Assembly: GCA_047495785.1 (NCBI GenBank)
Contig: JBLDXI010000029.1
Coordinates: 2,790,001 to 2,854,000, forward strand
Reading direction: 5' to 3'
Length of the DNA: 64,000 bases
Source of the DNA: Lepidodermella squamata
Taxonomy: Eukaryota > Gastrotricha
In this document: positions 6,412-17,539 of the stretch, piece after piece
Numbering within the stretch: position 1 is the stretch's first letter
Layout of the letters: each line of letters opens with the position of its first letter
Program-made: the position numbers and the translations under genes
Notes under the pieces: model-generated
What the model was told of the DNA's origin: nothing
Databases searched by the model: none
The model's input: only the letters and a program-made list of their open reading frames with translations

Positions 6412-9400
6412 ATGAAAATGAATAATTTTTTCATATTGAGTCCAAAAGGTTTTGAAATAAAGAAGGGCGGAAAAGCTTTTCGAAAATATATAAACGAAGG
6501 CTTTTCATATGATGAAACGAATAATAAGTGGTTGGAAAATGGTCAGCCGTATACTTACGAGGTAGTTAATCCGGAAGACGGGTGTTTGATACCCGTTAAT
6601 GGCGATAAATTCAACGAGTTGATTAACAATAATTATATATATGAAAAATATAGAAACCGTTTGAAAAAAGTTGCATTTTATAAAGATAAAAAAGTTGAAG
6701 TCGGTTCAAACGAATTTCAGAAAATGGTAAGACATACACATGCATATAACCCTGAAACTAATTCATTAACTAAATACAAAAGTAAAATTAGGGGTGGGCA
6801 TGTATTTGATCCGATAAATGGAGAACCCATTTTGTTGGGAGGAGCAAGATATGAAAATTTAGTTTCGCAGGGCTATGCCTTTGATCAAAACACGAATAAG
6901 ATGGTTAAAAGACAGTTGACAAATAATTTCGTTATCAATCCAAAAACACTTTGTCGTATCAAAATAAATGGCGAAAAATTTCGCCAACTAATAGCTGAGG
7001 GTTATAAATATATTGAAAGTACCAATAGCTTAGAAAAAGATGATTATTTTCAAATAGTGAATAGAGATTTCCCCGGCGGATTTAAACAAGTTATGTCGCG
7101 AGTAGATTTTGAACCTCGTGGAAAAGAAGAAATTGATTTTCCAAATTACCGAAAGAAAATCATCAACAAGGTGATAGAAGAATATAGAGAGCAATTAAAA
7201 CAACGCGGTTCAATTAAAGTAGGCCTAGTTACTAAAATGACTTTCGTTCGTGATGATGAAGAGAAAGAGTTGGATCGTTACTCTTGGAATTCGAATATAA
7301 ATTGCGCACCTGTGATTTTACGTGTTGACCAAATACAGACGGTTGTAAATCAGCTTTTTGATCAGATTGGCGCTTCAATTGAAGACTTAGCTCAAAGGCA
7401 ATCTGGTTGGCGATTGAAAAATATTGGTACGACAAGTGCTAATACTTATAAGTACAATCCTCTTTCGGGTGGAAGTTTCATTCCAACGCCTCCATATATC
7501 TATAATAAGAAAGCAGTGGTAAACGTACAAAATACTGATCAAAAATGCATTATTTGGAGTATTCTAGCTTGTTTACATCGGGTTGAAAAAAATGCACATA
7601 GACCTACCAAATATCAAAAATACTTGAGTGAAATTAATACTGATACGATACAATTCCCTATTAAAGCTAAGGACATTTCCAAACTCGAAAACTTGAACAA
7701 AATTAACATAAACATTATAGAATATAACAAATTTGGATGTAAAGAATTCAGACCTTACTATGTTTCGGACGGGATTCACAATAAAGAGGTAAATATTCTC
7801 AGGTTGAGAGAAGATAAAAAAGCTCATTTTTGCTGGATAAAAAACATGAGTAAATTACTTGCCTTCACGAGCAAGCATGAACATAAAAAATTCTGGTGTT
7901 ATCGTTGTTTAACTGGTTTCGACTCGGATTTAACACGGATAAGGCATTTGGAAGATCAGAAATGCGAATTCAAAGGCACACAAATTAGGTTCCCGAAAAA
8001 ATTTGACCCCATCGAAAACGAATGGGTAATGCAAAAAGTAAAATTTAATAGCTTCGACAAACAGTTGGAGATCCCATTTGCGTTTTACTGCGATGCCGAG
8101 AGCATTCTTGTACCGTGTAATGAGAAAAAGGGTAATTCATCGACAATTTATCAAAAACATGTCGCCAACTCGTTCGGATGTTACTTTATTAGCAAGGTAA
8201 AAAATTTCAAGTCACGTTATCAAAAATTCGAGGGTGAAAATTGCACTAAAGATTTTATAAATTACTTGATAAAAATGGAAAGTAGATTGACTTTTTTCTT
8301 ACGTAATACCAACATAGAAATGAAATTTGGTGACAAGGAGAAGATTCTATTTGATGCTGCAACGCATTGCCATATATGTAATAAGAAATTTGAACTTCAT
8401 GAAGAGCGAGTAAGAGATCATGATCACTTGACTGGGAATTATCGAGGCGCAGCTCATCAATTTTGTAACCTGGGTTATAACATGAAAAATATGAAAATTC
8501 CTGTTGTTTTTCATAATCTGAAAGGTTATGATAGCCATTTGATTTTGAAGCATGCCGGTGAAGTCGTGAACGAAATTAACGAGGCGCGAAAAACTGAGTA
8601 TGAAGAAAAGAGAGAGGAAGCCAAGAAAAGTGGCAAATCAGAACCTAAAAAGCCGTACTTACTTAATCTAAGTGTCATCGCGAGTAGTGCTGAAAAATAT
8701 ATGAGCTTTAGCATAGGAAGATTGAACTTTTTAGATAGTTTCAATTTTATGAGTGCTAGCTTGGAAACAATCGTAAACAACTTGAAGAAATCAGGCGGGG
8801 AATTCCAGCATTTTAAGAGCCAGTTCAAAAATAATTCAGATTCACAGATTCAATTATTGCTTAGAAAAAATGTTTATCCGTATGATTACATAACTAGCCG
8901 TGACAAGCTGCTGGAAACTCAGCTTCCGCCGATAGAAAACTTTTCGCAGAGACTCCGCGCTAGTTCTTCATATAGCAGTGATCCTAAAGATCTAGAACCC
9001 GTTCCTATTTCTTTAGAAGATTATCAACACGCTAAAAAAGTATGGGAAGAGTTCGAATGCAAGTCTTTAAAAGAATATCATGATCTATATCTTAAAAGTG
9101 ACGTAATGTTGCTTGCTGATTGCTTTGAAAACTTTAGGAAAACATGCATGAATTTTTATGGATTAGATGCTCTTCATTTTGTGAGCGCGCCTGCTCTTAG
9201 TTGGACATCCATGCTGAAATTAACTCGAATCGAACTTGATCTTTTCGATAATGAGGAAATGCTAGAGTTCATTGAATCAGGAATTCGCGGTGGTGTTTCC
9301 ATCATTACGAAAAGGTATGCGCAAGCTAATAACAAATACATGAAGAATTTCGATAGTACGAAGCCACAATCATATATCACATATTTAGATGCGAATAATT

Positions 9401-10692
9401 TGTACGGTTGGGCGATGATTCAGTGCTTACCTCTAGGCAGCTTTAAATGGGAAAAAACCAACTCATTTACAGCTGAAAATATAGCTAAGATGGATGATAA
9501 GCAAAAACGTGGTTACATTCTAGAGGTTGACGTAGAGTACCCTGTAGAGCTGCATGATAAGCACAATGACTATCCATTTTTAGCGGAACACATGATGTGT
9601 GATCCGAGTCCGTATATGAATCGCATTTCTCAGGAACACAATTTGCCCAAGTCAGCAAAAGTGAAAAAGCTTACTCAAAACCTGAATAACAAAACACGAT
9701 ATGTCATTCATTACAGGGCTTTACAGCAGGCTTTAGAACATGGATTGGTCCTCAAAAAAGTTCATCGGGTTCTAGGTTTTGACCAATCGGAATGGCTTAA
9801 GCCTTACATAGATTTTAACACCGCTCAGAGAGCAATTGCTAAAAACGACTTTGAAAAGGATTTTTTCAAGCTTATGAACAACTCAATTTTCGGGAAGACC
9901 TGTGAAAACTTGAGGAAAAGAATAGACGTTCGATTGGCAACATCAGCTGAAAAGTTGCAAAAATTGGTGAATGAGCCGACGTTCAAGTCATGTGATGACA
10001 TAAGTGACAACTTATTCAGCGTGAGCATGGCGAAAAAGAGCATTCTTTATAATAGGCCAATTATAGTAGGGATGAGTGTTTTAGACCTGAGTAAGACTTT
10101 GATGTATGATTTTCATTACAACGTGATCAAGAAAAAATATGGGGATAATGCCCAGCTGCTTTTCACTGATACGGACTCGCTGTGCTATAGCATTGAGACT
10201 AGAGATTTATATGAGGATATGAAGCCATTGAGTGATTTATTTGACTTCAGTGATTATCCCAAAGGTCACCTGTTGCATTCTGATGTTAATAAAAAAGTTA
10301 TCGGCAAATTCAAAGATGAATCCGCAGGCGGGATCGCACTTTCGACGATTACTGAGTTCGTTGGATTAAGATCAAAATCCTACAGCTACGTTTCTGAGGT
10401 GATATCTTCTGCTAACAAGGCTTTAGAGCTGCATTCGACTAGCTCAGTCAAAAAAGCTAAAGGCGTAGTAAAGCATTGCGTGAAAAATAATATAAAATTT
10501 GAAAATTATAAACGCAGCGTATTGGAACAGCAGATAACAAAAGCCACCTTTAACCAAATTAGATCTTTTAATCATAACTTGGTAACAATGCAGAGTACGA
10601 AGACAGCTTTGTGTCCATACGATGATAAACGGTGGGTTTGTGATGACGGAATAACTACGCTTGCTCATGGACACGTTAGGATATTACATTGA
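6412..10692 (+). CDS. PolB: Protein-primed family B DNA polymerase of Polinton
   Basis: 1426 aa, intact; replicates the element. Residues 1 to about 215 hold five diverged tandem repeats (type INPxT...I...G..F..L...GY.Y). A CxxC...H...C zinc finger lies near 495-515. Exonuclease motifs: FYCDAES (about 558), FHNLKGYDSH (about 700) and the YLKSD motif (about 890). An HNH/endonuclease VII-like insert CHIC...DHDHLTGNYRGAAH...CN spans about 652-685. Polymerase motif A is YLDANNLYGW (about 991), motif B LMNNSIFGKT (about 1153), motif C FTDTDSL (about 1250). The C-terminus TLAHGHVRI matches the family end, so the protein is full length. It lies last in the rightward block and lacks the late motif before its start, which suits an early gene. 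Confidence 0.93.
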   Translation: MKMNNFFILSPKGFEIKKGGKAFRKYINEGFSYDETNNKWLENGQPYTYEVVNPEDGCLIPVNGDKFNELINNNYIYEKYRNRLKKVAFYKDKKVEVGSNEFQKMVRHTHAYNPETNSLTKYKSKIRGGHVFDPINGEPILLGGARYENLVSQGYAFDQNTNKMVKRQLTNNFVINPKTLCRIKINGEKFRQLIAEGYKYIESTNSLEKDDYFQIVNRDFPGGFKQVMSRVDFEPRGKEEIDFPNYRKKIINKVIEEYREQLKQRGSIKVGLVTKMTFVRDDEEKELDRYSWNSNINCAPVILRVDQIQTVVNQLFDQIGASIEDLAQRQSGWRLKNIGTTSANTYKYNPLSGGSFIPTPPYIYNKKAVVNVQNTDQKCIIWSILACLHRVEKNAHRPTKYQKYLSEINTDTIQFPIKAKDISKLENLNKININIIEYNKFGCKEFRPYYVSDGIHNKEVNILRLREDKKAHFCWIKNMSKLLAFTSKHEHKKFWCYRCLTGFDSDLTRIRHLEDQKCEFKGTQIRFPKKFDPIENEWVMQKVKFNSFDKQLEIPFAFYCDAESILVPCNEKKGNSSTIYQKHVANSFGCYFISKVKNFKSRYQKFEGENCTKDFINYLIKMESRLTFFLRNTNIEMKFGDKEKILFDAATHCHICNKKFELHEERVRDHDHLTGNYRGAAHQFCNLGYNMKNMKIPVVFHNLKGYDSHLILKHAGEVVNEINEARKTEYEEKREEAKKSGKSEPKKPYLLNLSVIASSAEKYMSFSIGRLNFLDSFNFMSASLETIVNNLKKSGGEFQHFKSQFKNNSDSQIQLLLRKNVYPYDYITSRDKLLETQLPPIENFSQRLRASSSYSSDPKDLEPVPISLEDYQHAKKVWEEFECKSLKEYHDLYLKSDVMLLADCFENFRKTCMNFYGLDALHFVSAPALSWTSMLKLTRIELDLFDNEEMLEFIESGIRGGVSIITKRYAQANNKYMKNFDSTKPQSYITYLDANNLYGWAMIQCLPLGSFKWEKTNSFTAENIAKMDDKQKRGYILEVDVEYPVELHDKHNDYPFLAEHMMCDPSPYMNRISQEHNLPKSAKVKKLTQNLNNKTRYVIHYRALQQALEHGLVLKKVHRVLGFDQSEWLKPYIDFNTAQRAIAKNDFEKDFFKLMNNSIFGKTCENLRKRIDVRLATSAEKLQKLVNEPTFKSCDDISDNLFSVSMAKKSILYNRPIIVGMSVLDLSKTLMYDFHYNVIKKKYGDNAQLLFTDTDSLCYSIETRDLYEDMKPLSDLFDFSDYPKGHLLHSDVNKKVIGKFKDESAGGIALSTITEFVGLRSKSYSYVSEVISSANKALELHSTSSVKKAKGVVKHCVKNNIKFENYKRSVLEQQITKATFNQIRSFNHNLVTMQSTKTALCPYDDKRWVCDDGITTLAHGHVRILH

Positions 10693-10862
10693 AATATATT
10701 TCAAGTTAATGCAGCTGTATTTAAAAGCTGAAAATTATCGGCTCTTGCAAGAGCCGATAATTAAATGCTAGCATTAAAAACAATGCAGAGCACGAAAACA
10801 GCTGTATCTAAAAGCTAAAAAATATCGGCTCTTTCAAGAGCCGATAATTTAAATCTATTGGC
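10692..10862. repeat. Duplicated hairpin unit after the polymerase gene
   Basis: Two tandem units follow the stop codon. The first contains a perfect 30-nt palindrome at 10733-10762 (half-site AATTATCGGCTCTTG). The second has 11-bp arms TATCGGCTCTT at 10823-10833 and 10836-10846. The lead-in of the second unit (10780-10808) resembles polymerase codons at 10588-10612 (MQSTKTAL), so part of the unit was copied from the coding end. Likely a transcript-end structure; the element's terminal repeat must lie beyond. Confidence 0.75.
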
Positions 10863-10869
10863 GGCAATT

Positions 10870-12286
10870 CATATCCAGTGCAAATTCAATTTTTAGGCGA
10901 TGTTCCCAGAAACACCCTTTTTTAGGGCTGTTTTTGAATTTTATGGAGCTGAAAATTTGAATGATCGAAATAATTGATTTAAATTCGAGTTGGATATGCA
11001 TCGGAGGCGATTTTGACTCTTTGGCGCCGATTTATGCATTTCGTAAAACCCCCATGCAAAAGCCGAGGATTTGCTGCGGAGAATATACTAGGAGCTGGAA
11101 ATTTCATTTTCAGGCGGGTGAGCCAGCTCCGGCAGACTATTACTACTCTCCTCGCTATCTTTCTTGATTATCAAGAACATGGGTGCGTTTTTTGCTGCTT
11201 TTTGAGCCAAAATATCTCGGCCAGCCTCGCAGAGCTTTCCAGGGCGGAAACCGATCATAATTTCCAGTTTCACCGCGATTTTTATCATATTTTCAATCAC
11301 AAACTTACCACGCAATTCAAAAGTTATTAGTCATGTGAGGCATGCTGAAGTTTTATTTGCACACCGCGGTACTAAAATAGGCCAGAGGACTTATACGTTC
11401 AACCATCGTGAAGACTGAGGGCTTACATCGGAAGAGGTTTTATCATAGACCAGTGGTCTTTTTTAGGATTTTATGGTATATAATATTCGATAAAAGAAAC
11501 TTTTCATATTTCATTTTCATTCTCAGATTCTGAACGGACTTGAGGATTTGGCTTTGTCGTGTTTTCTACTTTCATCGCGTCAATTGATGAAAGTGAGAGT
11601 TAGCCAATCAGTGCCTCATTTTGACGCAGTGAAATGCCTTCAACGTGGAACCCAGTGTGCGGCTATTTGGGGGGTGGGAGGGTGGGGGTGTGGGGGATCA
11701 TCCCCCAAGCTCGGCCGGTTCAGACAACAAAATGAGAATTAATCCCAATGTATCGTTAATTTTGAGAGCTTCTGGAGCGTGTTTTAGTGGAAAATCTTCA
11801 ACATTTTCTCGCTTCGCTCGCTTTAAAGCTAATATGACTATTCATTTTGGCAAAAACAGCAAAAACATATTATTCATCCCTGGCAGCACCGGAATCCAAG
11901 ATCGCACCCTGGTGGAACCGCCCAACTTGCAAGTGCTCATGATGAACATTATCGAAAATACTGCTATGAAACTGGCCTTAGCGGAAACTCCCATCAGCAG
12001 AAATGCTTCAAGGCGGGCAAGTCAATTAGCCGAAAGTGTCCACTGGCGCAAATGACTATAAGTATCAGCGAAAATGTTGTTGGAGGAAAAGGTTTCAGCG
12101 GAAATGTTAAAGTGACAAGGTGAGAACACGCTGGGTTCGCAATTGAAATATTTATTAATTGCACAGAGATACATCTTCCACTGCAATTCAGCCGTTCATT
12201 GATAATCGATTTGCCAATACAGTAATGTACAGTTATAACGCACGCGATTGTATGAGCAAATCAATTAATTCATGCTGATATTGTGC
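10870..12286. other. Element/host junction region, no gene seen
   Basis: The Polinton right end should lie in or near this stretch, but it cannot be placed without the left terminal repeat. Open frames of 60-136 codons lack family motifs. A G-rich run at 11669-11698 (several GGG blocks) could form a G-quadruplex. Confidence 0.5.
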
Positions 12287-13173
12287 TTATGCATTGGAGC
12301 CTTGGCATTTTTCCATTGTTACGCCGTATACGGTATCCGTGGTGGGCCGAGGTTTTGGGCTGATGGGTGTAGTGCCGAGATAAAAGCAGCAAGCCGCGAA
12401 AGTAGTATGGGTATATTGAGATGGTGGGCTGGTGGTCTGTATACATAAATTGTTACAAAACTTCATGCAGATCCAAAACAAAACGCAAATTTACCAATCC
12501 ACTAGTTATCATCACAGAGCTTGTAGGGAAAGCTGTATTGGGGAAACGAAAGCAATAGCCCTGAGTTGCACCAGCAATGACACCTGTCACTTTGTAAGGC
12601 GATGCATCAGCTGCTCCGATGCAGGTCGGAATGCCCGTAGTACTGCCCACCGGCGTGATGATTTCGTATGTGATCCAGGCAGCGTTAGCAGGTGTCTGTG
12701 TGGCGGCGCAGCACGCAGCGAATGTGCTGAAGCTATTCGGCGAGTCAGTAGAAGCCTATAGCCCCGTAAATGCGAAATGAACCATCGCGATTTAACGAGC
12801 AAATGAAATCATTACCACAGCAGCAGGTGTTACGGTGAGATAAGCTGTACATGAAGCTCCGGCGACGGCGTGGCAAAATTTGACACTTTGTCCAACCCCA
12901 GCACCAGTCCCAAAGGTTGTCATTGAGCACAACTGGTAGGCAGGCTGAGAGTGGAAAAGGGGAAAATAATTTTGAACGATGTAAAAAGGTTTCATCTCAT
13001 ACCGTGGCCTGGCAACTCTGGCCATTGGTAGTGCACGGATTGGCCGTGTTCAGGCAGCTTTGACTCGACGTGCAGGTCGCGCTCGTTGGGCACGGAGTTG
13101 TAGTCGTCGAAGCAGGGCAGGCTGTGACAGCAGCACAGGCGGCAGCGAGAATTGCCAGCGTAAGGTAGGCCAT
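12287..13173 (-). CDS. Secreted cysteine-rich family, member 1 (four exons)
   Basis: Exon model: 13003-13173, 12834-12944, 12495-12755 and 12287-12436. Every exon is a multiple of three and all introns are phase 0 GT-AG, giving 230 aa. The start MAYLTLAILAA opens a signal peptide. Exon 1 holds the shortest cysteine array of the family. Exon 3 carries FSTFAACC, PTCIGA and CFRFP. Exon 4 carries TTFAACC and a late Cys before the stop at 12287. The protein is probably secreted or extracellular. I recognise no known family. Exon borders match member 2 one by one, which supports the model. A TATA-like CTATAAAA lies at 13221-13228. Confidence 0.8.
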
Positions 13174-13220
13174 TGTAAAAATATTAGAAGACTTATGCTT
13201 CAGGTGCCTTTCTGGCCGGG

Positions 13221-13228
13221 TTTTATAG
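13221..13228 (-). promoter_or_regulatory. TATA-like box of cysteine-rich member 1
   Basis: CTATAAAA on the minus strand, about 48 nt before the start codon. The other four members have a TATA-like sequence upstream too, at about 75-130 nt. Confidence 0.4.
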
Positions 13229-13229
13229 C

Positions 13230-14150
13230 TACGCCGCGTTACGTCAGACTTGATTTGCGTAAACCACCATTGGTAGTTGATTGCTTAAATTCGTGAGGTT
13301 TTACATGCTAGAGTAATGGGAGCTATAATCATGGTTGTTAGAAGGCTGTCGCTTTTTTCCGAAATGTCCCTCGAAAGATGGCAGTCAATGTAAATAACAA
13401 GGAATAGATGCAAGCTTGCGCGAGCAATTATTCGAATGAATACGAAAGGTGTTAGCGATGACGCTAGCTTTGACCTGAAGGGCAAAAACCGAATTTCGTC
13501 ACGTGTAAACAACACCAACTAGTTCTGACTGACATTGAGCTCAGTTTAATTTTCATTTGAGCATATTTATTACTACAGGATAATTAATTGTCACGTAACA
13601 ATTTCAATGTAGCGCAATTCTTTTTTCAGTTAAGTACATCTCAAAATCGAGAATTTCCGCAACGAAATTTATATAGGTATATAAGATTGCGCTGAAATTT
13701 GCGGTGAAGTGTTGTTTCACTGAATCTGATTGGAATTAATGACTGATTATCGAAAATTGCATTGTATTTGCGGCCATCGAGTATCGTGTTTTCCCTGATA
13801 AACTAACCATGCGGTATTGGGCCCATATTGCCAGTTACTTTCAAGCATTCAACCCATTAAGGGCGAAAGATTTAACCCATTCCTCAATCTCTTGTGAGCC
13901 GAATTAATTTTTCTGATCTTGAATCAATCAATATCGAGTTCCTCACCTGAAATGATGATGGTTTTAACAATGTTTTTCCAAAAACCGGTAAACAGTTCCG
14001 AATAGGGAAATATCCTCTGCGTTCTGCTTGTCAGTTTTCTCCTACTTCTTTGAGCGATCGTTTTGCTGCGCCAAACGTTGACGAGGAACTCAAAATTCTT
14101 CATTTCTAATCACTTCTCCATTTTTTGTTTATATTTATTATTTATTTAGT
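13230..14150. other. No gene seen
   Basis: AT-rich sequence between cysteine-rich member 1 and the 14.2-kb repeat. Open frames are short and without recognisable motifs. Confidence 0.4.
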
Positions 14151-14375
14151 TTCATACCAGCTAACACGCTGCTCTGATATAAATGAATGGCTATCTGTAA
14201 TAGTTGGCTGGTTGAGAGATTGCCCTAATTTTGTTTACAATTTAGATCTCTATTGTATTGTAATATTCTATTGCTAATTACCTAAATTGTTATTATTCAG
14301 TTCTCTACATACTAACAACGCTGCCATATAAATGCATGGCTAATGATCTGAAATAGTCGACCGGTTGATATTATA
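14150..14375. repeat. Two diverged tandem copies, about 150 bp
   Basis: A segment with TAACACGCTGC followed by ATATAAATG, GGCTA and a GGTTGA end near 14,160-14,215 recurs at about 14,309-14,370 with substitutions. An old local duplication. Confidence 0.5.
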
Positions 14376-14654
14376 GCGTGAAAAGTCAATTTGACGCCGT
14401 TACTAATCGTCGCAAGCTAGCCGACCTGCCAGTCGTGCCGGCCGGTTCGTTATATGCCGCAGTACATTATCTGTACCCGCTGCAGTACATACATGTTTGA
14501 TTTTTTTGTTAGCGATCAACCTAGTCATTAGCGCCACAGCACAGTGCGCGCTCGTCATGCAAATAAATGTTGTCTATAGTTTCGAACTTGTAAAAGCGAG
14601 ATGTAGAACAGACAAATGGCGTGACAACAAAGCGCTTTCCTTCATTGATGAAAA

Positions 14655-15245
14655 TTAATAAAATTAATGAAATCCTGTCAAGCCATGATAAGAACTGATG
14701 TCATAAGAGCGAGGCCTTTTCGCAGTATAAGAAATGCTCTGCAGTTGTGTCCACTGTGGCGCGGTACCCAAAACAACTCTGGTAAGCTCCATCGCTAGTT
14801 TTGGGATCCTTGTGCTACCAGAAGGAAGTAGAGTTCTCGCGCTTTGTTTGCATTTCTTTCGTAAAATATCGATCAGTTCAAATCTTAGCGCGCGCTTTAC
14901 GCTTTCCATAGCTACTTTGGAAGCTTATCTTCAAACATATAATATATCGTTAGCGTCGTTGAATAACTCGGACTTAGGCTTGTTTACTTCCGTTTCAAGA
15001 TCACGAGTGACAAGTAAAAAGCGGATTTTTAACGTGAACGACGAGGCAAAAAAGAGACGTTTTACTTGTCACCTATCCGCTTCAAATGGATGTGAACAAG
15101 CCTAAATCCGAGTTATTCAACGACGCTAACGATATATTATATATTTGAAGTATGATTTGAAGATAAGCCTCCAAAGTAGCTATGGACGTAAAGCGCGCTC
15201 TAAGATTTGAACTGATCGATAAAATCCGCCAGAAAGTTGCGAACG
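14655..15245. repeat. Large inverted repeat with LINE-derived arms
   Basis: The left arm (about 14,865-15,000) and the right arm (about 15,088-15,240) are reverse complements over more than 130 bp. They share AAGCGCGC, TTTGAACTGATCGAT and GCGTCGTTGAATAACTCGG. The short spacer has the smaller complementary pieces TGACAAGTAAAA and TTTTACTTGTCA. Both arms carry the coding sequence VKRALRFELID, so two copies of one retrotransposon end were joined head to head. Confidence 0.72.
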
Positions 15246-15622
15246 GATTGCGCGGCCAGGGATATAATGTCACTGAGGAAGGACATTGTGTAGCGATGAG
15301 CAACGGCTCTTCTCGACGCTTTGATATCCTAGCCATCAAGAAAGGAAGCGGGAATAATTATTGATCCTACTATCAGAAGCGAGTCTTTCCAAAACCAATT
15401 CGAATTGGTCGATACGGAAAAACGCGCAATATACGAACCGTGTAGCAAGTTTACTTGCGAAGCATACAACCTAGGTTCAATAGAAGTACCCTGACAACAG
15501 ACGCCGTAAAACTTCTGCGCGACTATGGAATCAACGCCGGCACAGCCGTCGAAATCGCTTCACAGGCCCTTAAAGACAGAATTCGAATTCTTCACCACCA
15601 TCTATATTCTAACCAACGATAA
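15182..15622 (+). pseudogene. LINE C-terminal domain fragment (restriction-endonuclease-like)
   Basis: The reading starts with VKRALRFELIDKIRQ. It continues after frame changes near 15,355 through DPTIRSE and EKRAIYEP, and ends with a helical segment AVEIASQALKDRIRILHHHLYS before a stop near 15,622. The pattern R-D-I...DPTIR.E...EK..IY recurs at the C-termini of retrotransposon-derived proteins and looks like a nuclease-type fold. There are several frameshifts, so it is dead. The family call is from memory of the pattern; the endonuclease label is tentative. Confidence 0.55.
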
Positions 15623-17442
15623 ATAACCAATAATTATTATTAAGAAATATCACCTAACTGAAATTAATTAATTCATATCTCTGTGTCTTGAAGGCAATAT
15701 TACTAAGAATTGTGTAACACAGACCACCAATAAATGGGTATCTCTCTTTCCCTTAGAGGATTAATGGACTGATAAAAAGCTTCTCCAATCTATCAAATAT
15801 CGATTTTCAAGCACATTGAGTCAATCCTCTGAGTAGTCATTCTTTCAGGAAAATTATGTCATGACTCAAGTCCGAAATCGGTCTGTCGCGGATGGGTATT
15901 CCAGACCCCGACGTGATTTCAAACTAGATAACTGTCGCCGGGCTGGATTGACGTTCGCCTAGAATATCTGGACTCGTAGACGTCGTAGGCTGAAGTTTCA
16001 GGGCTGAAATGTTTCAAGTGATCACATTACTGGCGCTGGGCGAAAATATGGGATGGGCTGGATACATTCTTTTTGATCACCAACCGAGACTGAATGCGTT
16101 AGTGATCAGGGTCCATAATATGACCCCTAATCAGGGTTGAATCGACAACACAACATTGTTCCTTCAAACATTGTCAAGCTGCCCTCTCTTGGGTGTCATA
16201 GCTTCTAAATAAATAAATAAGTAACAAGTCACGAGGATGTAATACGATGCCCAGAAAATGGTGACGTAACAAAGATTTTCTTTCTTTTCAGCAGTGCTCC
16301 GCAAACTCGGTTGTTCCGCCTGCTTGCGGCCGGCGAAGCAATTCATCGCGGCCGGAAATGGCTGGAATGCGCTACCCGTCTCCTCCGATCACGAAGCGAA
16401 AACCAGCCTGTTTTAGACTGTTTTCAGCCAACATTTATGTAAAATACCCTTAGCTAAAGCTCGCTTTGCTCACATATACTATTAAACTCTGATTTGCTGG
16501 GTCCTTGAGTCCTTGAGCTGGTCCTTGAGCTGGTCCTTGAGCATTTTCCTCCTGAGATGTTCTAGGTAGAAGTTCGAACAGGTGCAGGCTTAGCCGGATA
16601 CTTGAATGATGAAATTCGGCAACTAGCAACTGAAATTCGTGTAGGACACTGCTTAAGGGTTCACAGATTCTGCCTCCAGTGCCATTCACATCATTTTACC
16701 AGATACTTTAATCTAACTTAATCATTAACTCTAAAACTCGAATTCGCCAAGGCCTTCAGCTTCAACGGGACATAGCTCGAGTTGAACTCTTCGATTTCAC
16801 CTGACATGGAACCCGGATGAATCTTCAGATTGGGCGATACATAGTTGATAGGCGCACAACGCCGTCGCTAACAGGGTGCTCTGGTACCCCAAACAAAGGA
16901 AGGCTCAAAAAACCACAGGGGGACCCTTTGGTTTCTTCGGCTGGGTGCTAGAAACCGAGGCGTAATTACCGAGCCGAGTCAATAACTCGGATTCCAACTT
17001 TTTTACGGCAGTTTTAAGGCGTTGGGTGACAAACAAATAACAAGAAATACAAATAAATAGTAACAGTGCTGTCGAATATTCGACATTTAAAATAGATTCT
17101 CAATTTTCGAGTTAAATTCAGCTCAGGCCAATATAACCATGAGTGGTTGATTCTTTCGCTCTATACTTAAGCCATGAGCCTTGCTGAGCATTCATCGCTG
17201 AAAAACCTCAGCCAGTGACTGCGCCAATCGTTCGGCTGCCAGGAGCACTCGTGAGAAGAAGCAAAAGCGTAGGCGCGACTTTTCATAGTCTTCAGTGAAA
17301 GTAATTCAAACATATATGTAATACAAGCTGAAGTAAAATTATTATTCTGAAACTCACCTCTGCAATAGAGATAGATTTGTATCGGCCACTTTTCAGGTTT
17401 CGAATAGGCGTCGAAAAAGCTAGCGGCCAGGGTGAACCATAG
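15623..17442. other. No gene seen
   Basis: Nothing coding is recognised. A short minisatellite with the unit GGTCCTTGAGCT sits at 16,497-16,540. Confidence 0.4.
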
Positions 17443-17539
17443 CTACAGGCGCCTAATTCGAATAGGCAAAACTTGATATTAGCCTGGGTCGCGCCAGGCC
17501 ATCCCGGGTTTTCGCGATGCTGCATTAAGCATAAGGCCT
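17443..17539 (-). pseudogene. Lone pseudo-exon of the cysteine-rich family
   Basis: On the minus strand a splice-acceptor-like TTTTTCACAG is followed by a frame reading PGWPGATQANIKFC. This closely parallels VGGPATQTNIKFC in exon 2 of members 4 and 5, and the nucleotides ATATCAAGTTTTGCCT match exactly. No upstream signal-peptide exon or downstream core exon is visible nearby. It is a relic of a further family member between members 1 and 2. Confidence 0.72.

Noticed and set aside
11645-12055. 136-codon plus-strand open frame
   Set aside because: Starts in a G-rich tract; no domain motif and no support from context.
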